From Halomonas faecis (GTDB taxonomy: Bacteria > Pseudomonadota > Gammaproteobacteria > Pseudomonadales > Halomonadaceae), in contig NZ_JAACZO010000003.1 of assembly GCF_010993975.1 (NCBI RefSeq), positions 1 through 64,000 of the forward strand: a DNA stretch of 64,000 nucleotides, written 5' to 3'. The position numbers and the translations under genes are program-made. Of the stretch, positions 32,406-41,026 are shown piece by piece. The notes below the pieces were generated by a model that saw nothing but the letters and a program-made list of their open reading frames with translations, did no database searches and was not told the DNA's origin. The number at the start of each line of letters is the position of its first letter. Positions within the stretch are counted from its first letter, which is position 1.

Positions 32406-34853
32406 TCAGGCGGGGGTGTGGCGCAGCACCTTGTCCTTGTCGATGACGAAGGCGTCGTATTCGAAATCGTCCACAGTCAGCAGTTCCAATACCTGGGCTT
32501 CGCGCTCGCGCATGAAGGCGGCGTCATCTTCGCTGATGAGGCCGGTCTTGGCTGCTTCCTCCACCCGCTGCTCTGGATGCAGCGCCTCGGGGGGCAGTTC
32601 ACCCTTGGCGTAGGCCTTGTTGACCGTGCGGTAGAGCGTCTCGGCGCGTTCCTGGGTCGCCAGCAGAGCGTTGTAGCGTGCCAGCGGATTTTCCCGTGTG
32701 CCGTCGTCGGTGCCCCAGGTATTGCGCAGCAGCTTGTCGCGCAGGGCGGTGTTGCGGGAGACGGCCTGGGCGATACGACGTGTCAGGTCGTCGTGGGGGC
32801 GCTTGCAGCGCTTGCCCCGTGGCATCACCAGCACGCGCAGGGTGCGTGCCAGGGCGCGGTTGGGCAGGTTGTCGAACAGCTCGTCAAGGGCTTGCTCGGC
32901 GCGGCTCAGCAGCAGCTGGCAGCTGTAGTGGAAGAGCGTCGCCTCGTCTTCGACCTTGTCGCCCTCGTGCCACTGCTTGATCACCATGGAGGCCAGGTAG
33001 AGATTGGAGAGCACGTCGCCCAGGCGTGCCGAAAGCATCTCGCGCTGCTTGAGGCTCGAGCCGAGGCTGGCCATGGCGGCATCGGCGCACAGGCCGAAGC
33101 CGGCGGAAAGCCGGGCGATCTCCTGGGCGTAACGCTTGGCCACCCCGTCGAAGGGCGCGGCGGGCCTGCCGATGCCCAGCCCCTGGGTGAAGGCGCGGGC
33201 GGCGTTGCCGAAGATCAGCCCGGCATGGCCGAAGAACGCCTTGTCGAAGGCCTGGACGTCGTCGGCTTCCTTGGCGGCCAGCTCTTCCAGCACGTAGGGG
33301 TGGCAGCGGATGGCGCCCTGACCGAAGATCATCAGGTTGCGCGTCATGATGTTGGCGCCTTCCACGGTGATGGCCACCGGGTTGGCGCTGTAGCCGATGC
33401 CCAGATAGTTGCGCGGCCCCAGGGTCACCGCCTTGCCGCCGTGGATGTCCATGGCATCGCTGAGGATCACGCGCTGGAATTCGGTGAGCTGGCTCTTGAG
33501 AATTGCCGAGGGCACCGCGGGCTTCTCGCCGCGGTCGATGGTGTTGGCGGTCTGGTAGACCGCCGCCTGGGCGATGTAGCCCAGGGCCGTCATGCGCGCC
33601 AGCGGCTCCTGGACGCCTTCCATCTCGGCCACCGGCACGTTGAACTGGCGACGGATGCGGGCGAAGCCGCCGCTCCAGCCGATGGCGTAGCGGGCGGTGC
33701 CGGTGGCGCCGGAAGGCAGGGTGATGCAGCGGCCCACGGAGAGACACTCCACCAGCATGCGCCAGCCCTGGCCGATCATCGTCTCGCCGCCGATGATGGT
33801 ATCAAGTGGTACGAAGACGTCCTTGCCCTTGATGGGGCCGTTGAGGAAAGGGCTGCCGATGGGGTGGTGGCGGCGGCCGATCTCCATGCCTTCGGTATCG
33901 CGGGGAATCAGCGCCAGAGTGATGCCGCGGTCCTCTTCCTCGCCCAGCAGGTGATCCGGGTCGAACAGGCGGAAGGCCAGGCCCACTACGGTGGCGATGG
34001 GCGCCAGGGTGATCCAGCGTTTCTCGAAGTCGAGGCGTACGCCGAGGACTTCCTCGCCGTCGACGGTCTGCTTGCAGACCACTCCGGTGTCGGGCAACGA
34101 GGTGGCATCGCTACCGGCGCGCGGGCCGGTGAGACCGAAGCAGGGAATCTCGCGGCCGTCGGCCAGGCGTGGCAGGTAATGGTTCTTCTGCTCGTCGGTG
34201 CCGTACTTGAGCAGCAGCTCGCCAGGCCCCAGGGAGTTGGGCACGCCCACGGTGACCATCAGCGTCTCGTTGACCGAGAGCTTCTGCAGTACCAGGGACT
34301 GGGCCTTGGCGGAAAAGCCCAGACCGCCGTACTCCTTGGGAATGATCATGCCGAAGTAGCGCTCCTGCTTGAGATGATCCCAGAGCTCCTGGGGCAGGTC
34401 GGCGCGCTCCTTGGCGATCTCCCAGGCGTTGCACATGCCGGCGGCCACGCCACACTGGTTGTCGATGAAGGCACGCTCCTCCTCGCTCAGGCCGTCGTCC
34501 CGATAGCCCAGTAGCGTTTGCCAGTTCGGCTTGCCGGTGAACAGCTCGCCATCCCAGGCCACGCTGCCGGCCTCCAGCGCGGTACGCTCGGTGTCCGAGA
34601 CTTTGGGCGAGACCTTCTTGAACATGGCGAACAGCCGTGGGGTCAGCCATTTGCCGCGCAGCGCCGGCAGGCCGGCGGCGGCCACACCCGCGGCACAGAG
34701 CAGCAGCAGGATGCCCAGCAGCGTGGAAGCGAAGAGCAGGCTGGCCAGGCCGGTGGCGGCGAGCACCGTCAGCGCGGGCAATGCGCCGGCCTCGCGGCGC
34801 ATCACCGTCAGCAGGCCGACGATGGCCACGATCAGCAGGATCAGGGTGAGCAT
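32406..34853 (-). CDS. fadE: Acyl-CoA dehydrogenase FadE (large, membrane-associated type)
   Basis: First step of fatty-acid beta-oxidation, acyl-CoA to trans-2-enoyl-CoA with FAD. At 815 residues it matches the length of the long enterobacterial FadE rather than the 380-residue dehydrogenases. Two hydrophobic N-terminal segments (residues 1-20 and 25-65) suggest membrane association. Family segments include YFGMIIPKEYGGLGFSAKAQS, ALTG-equivalent CFGLTGPRAGSDA, and the flavin-domain VAITVEGANIMTRNLMIFGQG. A long palindrome 24-57 bases upstream of the start is a likely operator for a fatty-acid-responsive repressor. Confidence 0.93.
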   Translation of the reverse strand: MLTLILLIVAIVGLLTVMRREAGALPALTVLAATGLASLLFASTLLGILLLLCAAGVAAAGLPALRGKWLTPRLFAMFKKVSPKVSDTERTALEAGSVAWDGELFTGKPNWQTLLGYRDDGLSEEERAFIDNQCGVAAGMCNAWEIAKERADLPQELWDHLKQERYFGMIIPKEYGGLGFSAKAQSLVLQKLSVNETLMVTVGVPNSLGPGELLLKYGTDEQKNHYLPRLADGREIPCFGLTGPRAGSDATSLPDTGVVCKQTVDGEEVLGVRLDFEKRWITLAPIATVVGLAFRLFDPDHLLGEEEDRGITLALIPRDTEGMEIGRRHHPIGSPFLNGPIKGKDVFVPLDTIIGGETMIGQGWRMLVECLSVGRCITLPSGATGTARYAIGWSGGFARIRRQFNVPVAEMEGVQEPLARMTALGYIAQAAVYQTANTIDRGEKPAVPSAILKSQLTEFQRVILSDAMDIHGGKAVTLGPRNYLGIGYSANPVAITVEGANIMTRNLMIFGQGAIRCHPYVLEELAAKEADDVQAFDKAFFGHAGLIFGNAARAFTQGLGIGRPAAPFDGVAKRYAQEIARLSAGFGLCADAAMASLGSSLKQREMLSARLGDVLSNLYLASMVIKQWHEGDKVEDEATLFHYSCQLLLSRAEQALDELFDNLPNRALARTLRVLVMPRGKRCKRPHDDLTRRIAQAVSRNTALRDKLLRNTWGTDDGTRENPLARYNALLATQERAETLYRTVNKAYAKGELPPEALHPEQRVEEAAKTGLISEDDAAFMREREAQVLELLTVDDFEYDAFVIDKDKVLRHTPA

Positions 34854-34876
34854 GGAGAGACTCCAGTGGTTGGCAG

Positions 34877-34910
34877 TGCAAGAATTCGAACGAATGTTTG
34901 AATTCTTGCA
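34877..34910. promoter_or_regulatory. Palindromic operator upstream of fadE (PsrA/TetR-like)
   Basis: TGCAAGAATTC (34877-34887) is mirrored exactly by GAATTCTTGCA (34900-34910). The centre read on the fadE strand is CAAAC-ATTC-GTTCG, one mismatch from the CAAAC-N4-GTTTG pattern known for the fatty-acid regulator PsrA of pseudomonads. The site lies 24-57 bases before the fadE ATG, where it could block transcription. The identity of the binding protein is an inference. Confidence 0.6.
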
Positions 34911-35038
34911 GACTAGCCCACTTTACTGCAACCGGCCAGTATCCACGATCACGCCAAGGTCCAACACGTCGAGCTCTCTCGCTCGAGGTTTCCCGGCGGC
35001 AGGCTGGTTCGGGGGCGCTGTGCCCCCCTCCCTGGGCG

Positions 35039-36766
35039 CTACCGATGCCCTGCTGCGCTTGCAGGGCCGACGCTATCCGTCGAGCCGGCGCTGGGTTCGC
35101 CGCGGGCCGGGGCGTCGCCCGCCACATAGTAGGGGGCGTCGCTTTTCGGCAGCGGTTCGCGGCCGCGGATGCGATCGGCGATCTTCTCGGCGAGCATGAT
35201 CGTCGGCGCGTTGAGGTTGCCGGTGGGGATCAGCGGGAAGAGCGAGGCATCCACCACCCGCAGGCCCTCTACGCCGTGTACCCGGCCCTGGCCGTCGACC
35301 ACGGCATCGTCGCCCTCGCCCATGCGGCAGCTGCCGCAGGGGTGGTAGGCAGTCTCGGCGTGGGCACGCACGAAGGCGTCCAGCTCGGCGTCGGAGGCCA
35401 CGTCCGGCCCCGGCGAGATCTCCCGGCCGCGGTAGGGGTCGAAGGCGGGCTGGGCGATGATCTCCCGGGTCAGGCGGATGGCGTCGCGGAACTCCTGCCA
35501 GTCCTTGTCGGTGGACATGTAGTTGAACAGGATGCTCGGCGCCGCCTCGGGGTCCCGGGAGGTCAGGCGGATGCGCCCGCGGCTCTCCGAGCGCATGGAG
35601 CCGACGTGGGCCTGGAAGCCGTGGGCCTGCACCGCGCTCTTGCCGTTGTAGCTGATGGCGATGGGCAGGAAGTGGTACTGCAGGTTGGGCCACTCTTCCT
35701 GGTCGTTGGAGCGGATGAAGCCACACGCCTCGAACTGGTTGCTGGCGCCGATGCCGGTGCCGAGAAACAGCCATTCCGCGCCGATCTTCGGCTGGTTGTA
35801 CCACTTCAGCGCCGGGTAGAGGGAGATCGGCTGCTGGCACTCGTACTGGATGTACATCTCCAGGTGATCCTGGAGATGGGCGCCGACGTTGTCGTTGACG
35901 TGCACCGCCTGGATGCCGAACTCGTCGAGCAGGTCCTTGGGGCCCACGCCTGAGCGCTGCAGGATCTGCGGCGAGGCGATGGCGCCGGCGCACAGCAGCA
36001 CTTCGCGGCGAGCACGGGCCTGCCGTGGCTGGCCCTTGTGCGTATAGTGCACGCCTGTGGCGCGCTTGCCTTCGAATTCGATGACGTCGGTGGTGGCGCG
36101 GGTCTCGATAGTCAGGTTCTCGCGCCCCTTGGCCTGGTCCAGGTAGCCGCGGGCGGTGGAGGCGCGCCGGCCCCTGGGGGTGACGAAACGGTCCATGGGG
36201 CCGAAGCCCTCCTGTCGGTAACCGTTGACGTCTTCGGTCTCCGGGTAGCCGGCCTGCTTGCCCGCCTCGATGAAGGTGCGGTAGAGGGGGTTGTTGTCGT
36301 CTTTCGGCGTGGTGACGTCGATCGGCCCGCTATCGCCATGGTAGGCGTTGCCGCCGATGTCGCGTCGCTCGGACTTCTTGAAGTAGGGCAGACAGTCGGC
36401 GTAGGTCCAGTCTTCGAGGCCCGTTGCCTTGGCCCAGTTGTCGTAGTCCAGGGCGTTGCCGCGTATGTAGCACATGCCGTTGATCAGCGAGGAGCCGCCC
36501 AGGCCCTTGCCCCGGCCGCACTCCATGCGCCGGCCGTCCATGTGGGGCTCCGGGTCGGTCTCGAAGGCCCAGTTGTAGCGCTTGCCCTGCAGGGGGTAGG
36601 CGAGCGCCGCCGGCATCTGGGTGCGGAAGTCGAAGCGGTGGTCGGGGCCGCCGGCTTCCAGCAGCAGCACCTGTACGTCCGGGTCTTCGGTGAGCCGGGC
36701 GGCGAGCACGTTGCCGGCGGAGCCGGCGCCGATGATGACGTAATCGAATTCGCGAAGCTGGGACAT
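35039..36766 (-). CDS. betA: Choline dehydrogenase (GMC oxidoreductase)
   Basis: FAD enzyme oxidising choline to betaine aldehyde for synthesis of the osmoprotectant glycine betaine, at the inner membrane. The 575-residue protein has the dinucleotide fold [17 protein letters not shown] at residues 9-25, GMC signature 1 [20 protein letters not shown], signature 2 [15 protein letters not shown], and the catalytic-region HPCGSCRMG. Its C-terminal tail beyond about residue 550 is low-complexity. It is last in the order betI-betB-betA, 165 bases after betB. That spacer contains a 10-bp inverted repeat and heptad sequence, so expression of betA may be modulated separately. Confidence 0.95.
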   Translation of the reverse strand: MSQLREFDYVIIGAGSAGNVLAARLTEDPDVQVLLLEAGGPDHRFDFRTQMPAALAYPLQGKRYNWAFETDPEPHMDGRRMECGRGKGLGGSSLINGMCYIRGNALDYDNWAKATGLEDWTYADCLPYFKKSERRDIGGNAYHGDSGPIDVTTPKDDNNPLYRTFIEAGKQAGYPETEDVNGYRQEGFGPMDRFVTPRGRRASTARGYLDQAKGRENLTIETRATTDVIEFEGKRATGVHYTHKGQPRQARARREVLLCAGAIASPQILQRSGVGPKDLLDEFGIQAVHVNDNVGAHLQDHLEMYIQYECQQPISLYPALKWYNQPKIGAEWLFLGTGIGASNQFEACGFIRSNDQEEWPNLQYHFLPIAISYNGKSAVQAHGFQAHVGSMRSESRGRIRLTSRDPEAAPSILFNYMSTDKDWQEFRDAIRLTREIIAQPAFDPYRGREISPGPDVASDAELDAFVRAHAETAYHPCGSCRMGEGDDAVVDGQGRVHGVEGLRVVDASLFPLIPTGNLNAPTIMLAEKIADRIRGREPLPKSDAPYYVAGDAPARGEPSAGSTDSVGPASAAGHR

Positions 36767-36835
36767 GGCGGTTTCCCAAAAAATTGAAACGGAGGTGGCG
36801 TCGGGCGTCAGAAACCTAGTCCGGGGCTGATTCGT

Positions 36836-36869
36836 GGACAGGTCGCCCCTTCCTCTCTACGACCTGTCC
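36836..36869. repeat. 10-bp inverted repeat between betB and betA
   Basis: GGACAGGTCG (36836-36845) and CGACCTGTCC (36860-36869) are perfect reverse complements with a 14-base pyrimidine-rich loop. In betBA mRNA this would fold into a stable hairpin with no U-tract. It could be a processing or attenuation structure, or a dispersed repeat element. Confidence 0.8.
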
Positions 36870-36900
36870 CCGGCGCCGCTCATCTTGGTGGCCGCAACAC

Positions 36901-36931
36901 GACTCGCGGCTCGTAGCTCGAGGCCCGTGAC

Positions 36932-36935
<4 letters not shown>
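36901..36935. repeat. Degenerate heptad repeat at the betB stop codon
   Basis: Five 7-base units, GACTCGC, GGCTCGT, AGCTCGA, GGCCCGT and GACTTAG, run into the betB stop (36932-36934). Period 7 and the CTCG core match the GCTCGTA/GCTCGTG units after qor and the NCGAGNN units after apeB. Confidence 0.6.
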
Positions 36936-38401
<1,466 letters not shown>

Positions 38402-38445
38402 GAGGCCTCCTGTTCGGGCCAGATTGGTGTGCGGAAGGTGATGGC

Positions 38446-39063
38446 TCAAGCGCCGTCCGGGGCGTAAGCTGCCACCTCGTGGCCGGCGAGCAGCTGGTCC
38501 AGCGCCGCATGCGCCAGGTGGCTGGCTTTGTCGGCATCCAGCTTGCCGGGCGTGAGGGCGCCGCGCAGCCAGAGCCCGTCGATCACGGCGGCCAGGCCCG
38601 CTGCTGCACGGTGAGCATCGTCACGGGGCATGAGACGCCGGAACTGGTGGCACAGGTTGGAGTGCAACCGGCGATGGTTCACCTGCTGAAGCCGCGCCAA
38701 GCGCGGCTTGTGCATGCTGCTGGCCCAGAAGGCGAGCCAGGTCTTGGCCACGGCGCTGGTGACCTGGCTGCGGTCGAAGTTGCCATCGATGATGGCGCCG
38801 AGGTGGGCCCGGGCGCTGGTGTCCTCGAGCGACTGGCGACGTGCGGCCACCGCGTTTCCCAGGTCGTGGAGGATCTGGCGCATGGTCGCTTCCAGCAGGC
38901 CGTCCTTGCCGCCGAAATAGTGGCTGATGATCCCCGCCGAAACGCCGGCATGGCGGGCAATACGCATGACAGTGGTATCCGCCAGGCCGACCTCGTCGAT
39001 AGCGACCATCGTGGCCTGGATCAACTGCTGTCGACGGATGGGTTCCATTCCGACCTTGGGCAC
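38446..39063 (-). CDS. betI: TetR-family choline-responsive repressor BetI
   Basis: Represses the bet genes until choline is present. The 205-residue protein starts [25 protein letters not shown] and has the TetR helix-turn-helix [28 protein letters not shown], nearly identical in pattern to E. coli BetI. The frame stays open upstream, but a GTG at 39063, seven bases behind AGGAG, aligns with the known N-terminus. It heads betI-betB-betA. A perfect palindrome, the presumed operator, lies about 80 bases upstream, between betI and choX. Confidence 0.93.
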   Translation of the reverse strand: MPKVGMEPIRRQQLIQATMVAIDEVGLADTTVMRIARHAGVSAGIISHYFGGKDGLLEATMRQILHDLGNAVAARRQSLEDTSARAHLGAIIDGNFDRSQVTSAVAKTWLAFWASSMHKPRLARLQQVNHRRLHSNLCHQFRRLMPRDDAHRAAAGLAAVIDGLWLRGALTPGKLDADKASHLAHAALDQLLAGHEVAAYAPDGA

Positions 39064-39144
39064 CTGCGCACTCCTGTTAGCGGTTTCTGTCTTGCAACCA
39101 CACCTGTAGACGTGGTTACCATGTGCACAGCTTGCCATTTCTTT

Positions 39145-39158
39145 ATTGAACGTTCAAT
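39145..39158. promoter_or_regulatory. BetI operator
   Basis: ATTGAACGTTCAAT is a perfect 14-base palindrome in the betI-choX divergent region and agrees with the BetI-box pattern known from Vibrio and other gammaproteobacteria. Its location suggests that BetI controls both the bet operon and choX. Confidence 0.8.
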
Positions 39159-39227
39159 CAAGAAAGGGCGGCCGTGAGCCTGACGCTACGGCTATACTCA
39201 AGTGGCCAACCGAAAAGGGGAACTCCG

Positions 39228-40193
39228 ATGAACAAAACGAACCTGCCGACACTCACCGCTTTGGGCATGGGTGCCGTTGCCATGGGGCTGGCAGCCTCAC
39301 CGCAGGCAGCCGACGAACCCGAGAGCTGCAGCGCCGTTCGCTTTGCTGAAGTGGGCTGGACCGATATCACCGCCACCACGGCGCTGACCACCGAAGTGCT
39401 GGAAGCGGTGGGCTACGATACCCGCATCGATACCGTCTCCGTGCCCATCGCCTATTCCGGCATGAAGAATGGCGATTTCGATGTCTTCCTGGGGAACTGG
39501 ATGCCTTCCATGGCCTCGATCAGCGATCCTTACATCGAGGATGGCGACGTCGACCGCCTGAGTGCCAACCTCGAGGGTGCCAAGTACACCCTGGCCGTAC
39601 CGCAGTACGTCTATGACGCCGGTGTCACCTCGGTGGAAGACTTGGCCGAGCACGCCGACGAGTTCGACAGCGCCATTCACGGCATCGAAGCCGGCAACGA
39701 TGGCAACGAACTGATCCAGCAGATGATCGACGATGATGCCTTTGGCCTGGGCGATTGGCAGTTGGTCGACTCCAGCGAGGCGGGCATGCTGGCCGAGCTG
39801 CGCGCTCGGGTACCGGACGAAACATGGATGGTGTTCCTGGGTTGGGAACCGCATCCCATGAACACCAACTTCGACATGGCTTACCTGGAGGGCGCCGACG
39901 ACTACTTCGGCCCCAATCTGGGCGGCGCCACCGTCTACACCAACACCCGTGGCGGTTACGTCGAGGAGTGTGGCAACGTCGGCACTCTGCTGGACAATCT
40001 CGAGTTCACCCTGGAGATGGAGAATCGGCTGATGGGTGAGATCATGGATGAGGGCGAAGACCCCCGTGATGCTGCCCGCGCCTATCTGCAGGCCAACCCC
40101 GAGGTGCTGGATGACTGGCTCGAGGGCGTGGAGACCCGTGACGGCGAGCCGGCGCTGCCGGCGGTGAAGGCCGAACTCGGACTCGAAGGCTGA
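39228..40193 (+). CDS. choX: Choline ABC transporter periplasmic binding protein
   Basis: OpuAC/ChoX-type ligand-binding protein of 321 residues. The signal peptide runs to about ASPQAA. The mature protein has VRFAEVGWTDITATTALTTEVLEAVGY, YSGMKNGDFDVFLGNWMP, VFLGWEPHPMNTNFDMAYLEG and the paired cysteines (ESC... and EECGNVG) seen in ChoX. The ATG at 39228 lies within the longer open frame. No permease or ATPase follows: tRNA genes come next. It is therefore an orphan binding protein here, probably serving a choWV-type transporter elsewhere. The BetI palindrome 70 bases upstream suggests choline induction. Confidence 0.85.
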   Translation: MNKTNLPTLTALGMGAVAMGLAASPQAADEPESCSAVRFAEVGWTDITATTALTTEVLEAVGYDTRIDTVSVPIAYSGMKNGDFDVFLGNWMPSMASISDPYIEDGDVDRLSANLEGAKYTLAVPQYVYDAGVTSVEDLAEHADEFDSAIHGIEAGNDGNELIQQMIDDDAFGLGDWQLVDSSEAGMLAELRARVPDETWMVFLGWEPHPMNTNFDMAYLEGADDYFGPNLGGATVYTNTRGGYVEECGNVGTLLDNLEFTLEMENRLMGEIMDEGEDPRDAARAYLQANPEVLDDWLEGVETRDGEPALPAVKAELGLEG

Positions 40194-40206
40194 GCCCGGT
40201 AGAGAC

Positions 40207-40235
40207 TTGCCTTGGTGGTGGGGGGCGTGCATAAT
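40207..40235 (+). promoter_or_regulatory. Promoter of the tRNA-Met gene
   Basis: TTGCCT (40207-40212), 17-base spacer, CATAAT (40230-40235), followed by a C-rich discriminator typical of stringently controlled stable-RNA promoters. The tRNA begins about 40 bases downstream. Confidence 0.6.
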
Positions 40236-40276
40236 TCTCCCCCGTTGCCTGGCGAGCTCACCAGGCCAACGGAAAA

Positions 40277-40353
40277 GGCTACGTAGCTCAGTTGGTTAGA
40301 GCACATCACTCATAATGATGGGGTCCCCTGTTCGAGTCAGGGCGTAGCCACCA
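40277..40353 (+). tRNA. tRNA-Met (CAT), first copy
   Basis: 77 bases with encoded CCA. The acceptor GGCTACG pairs with CGTAGCC, the D-arm is AGCTCAGTTGGTTAGAGC, the anticodon loop is CTCATAA with CAT, and the T-arm is CCCTGTTCGAGTCAGGG. It is identical, base for base, to the copy on the opposite strand at 47670-47746. The GGC acceptor start indicates elongator rather than initiator tRNA. Confidence 0.96.
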
Positions 40354-40362
40354 GACCTGTCC

Positions 40363-40397
40363 ACGATGCCCGTTCGCCCCTGGCGAACGGGCATCGT
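40363..40397 (+). terminator. Long perfect hairpin after tRNA-Met
   Basis: Sixteen bases (40363-40378, ACGATGCCCGTTCGCC) pair perfectly with 40382-40397 over a three-base loop. There is no U-run, so it may be a Rho-assisted terminator or an RNase processing structure for the tRNA 3' end. Confidence 0.6.
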
Positions 40398-40460
40398 CGT
40401 TGACGGAGTCACAGTGCCCAGATGGCAGTCGTAAAAGGGGAGGTGAGCGGCAGACGGGCC

Positions 40461-40488
40461 TTGACCTGATGAAAGCGATCCGTATACT
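40461..40488 (+). promoter_or_regulatory. Promoter of the tRNA-Asn cluster
   Basis: TTGACC (40461-40466), 16-base spacer, TATACT (40483-40488), then the GC-rich ACGCTCC discriminator. The first tRNA-Asn starts 22 bases downstream. Confidence 0.75.
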
Positions 40489-40509
40489 ACGCTCCGTGTT
40501 CGAGGCCAT

Positions 40510-40585
40510 TCCCCGATAGCTCAGTTGGTAGAGCAAATGACTGTTAATCATTGGGTCGCAGGTTCGAGTCCTGCTCGGGGAGCCA
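40510..40585 (+). tRNA. tRNA-Asn (GTT), copy 1
   Basis: 76 bases including CCA. Acceptor TCCCCGA/TCGGGGA, anticodon loop CTGTTAA with GTT, anticodon stem AATGA/TCATT, discriminator G. First of three tandem tRNA-Asn genes; the three differ only in a few paired bases. Confidence 0.96.
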
Positions 40586-40622
40586 TCGATTCAGAACACG
40601 CCATGCTGATCCACGCAGCCGT

Positions 40623-40698
<76 letters not shown>

Positions 40699-40726
40699 TC
40701 AGCGATCCTGCCGCATTCATGCCCAT

Positions 40727-40802
<76 letters not shown>

Positions 40803-41026
40803 TCACTCCCTCTTGGGCATTTCCTCCTCGCGTTTTCATTTTCGATTCCGGTCATACAGGACGTTTCTTGCGGGACGTCAAGAAACCGGCAGCGGTAAAG
40901 CCCGAGTCGCGGATCTAGTGCTTCCGGTCACTTGACGCCATCGGCCGGTCATGTTCACTTAACTCCGGTTCAGTTACGTCTCAAGCGAGCGTTTGGATAT
41001 CCTTCTCACCCATGAGTCGCTGATCG

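Noticed and set aside
32418-34514. Open frame of 698 codons on the plus strand
   Set aside because: Antisense of fadE; no ribosome site and Gly/Ala/His-rich translation without domains.
36836-36869. Terminator between betB and betA
   Set aside because: No U-tract in either direction and it would separate genes of a normally continuous operon.
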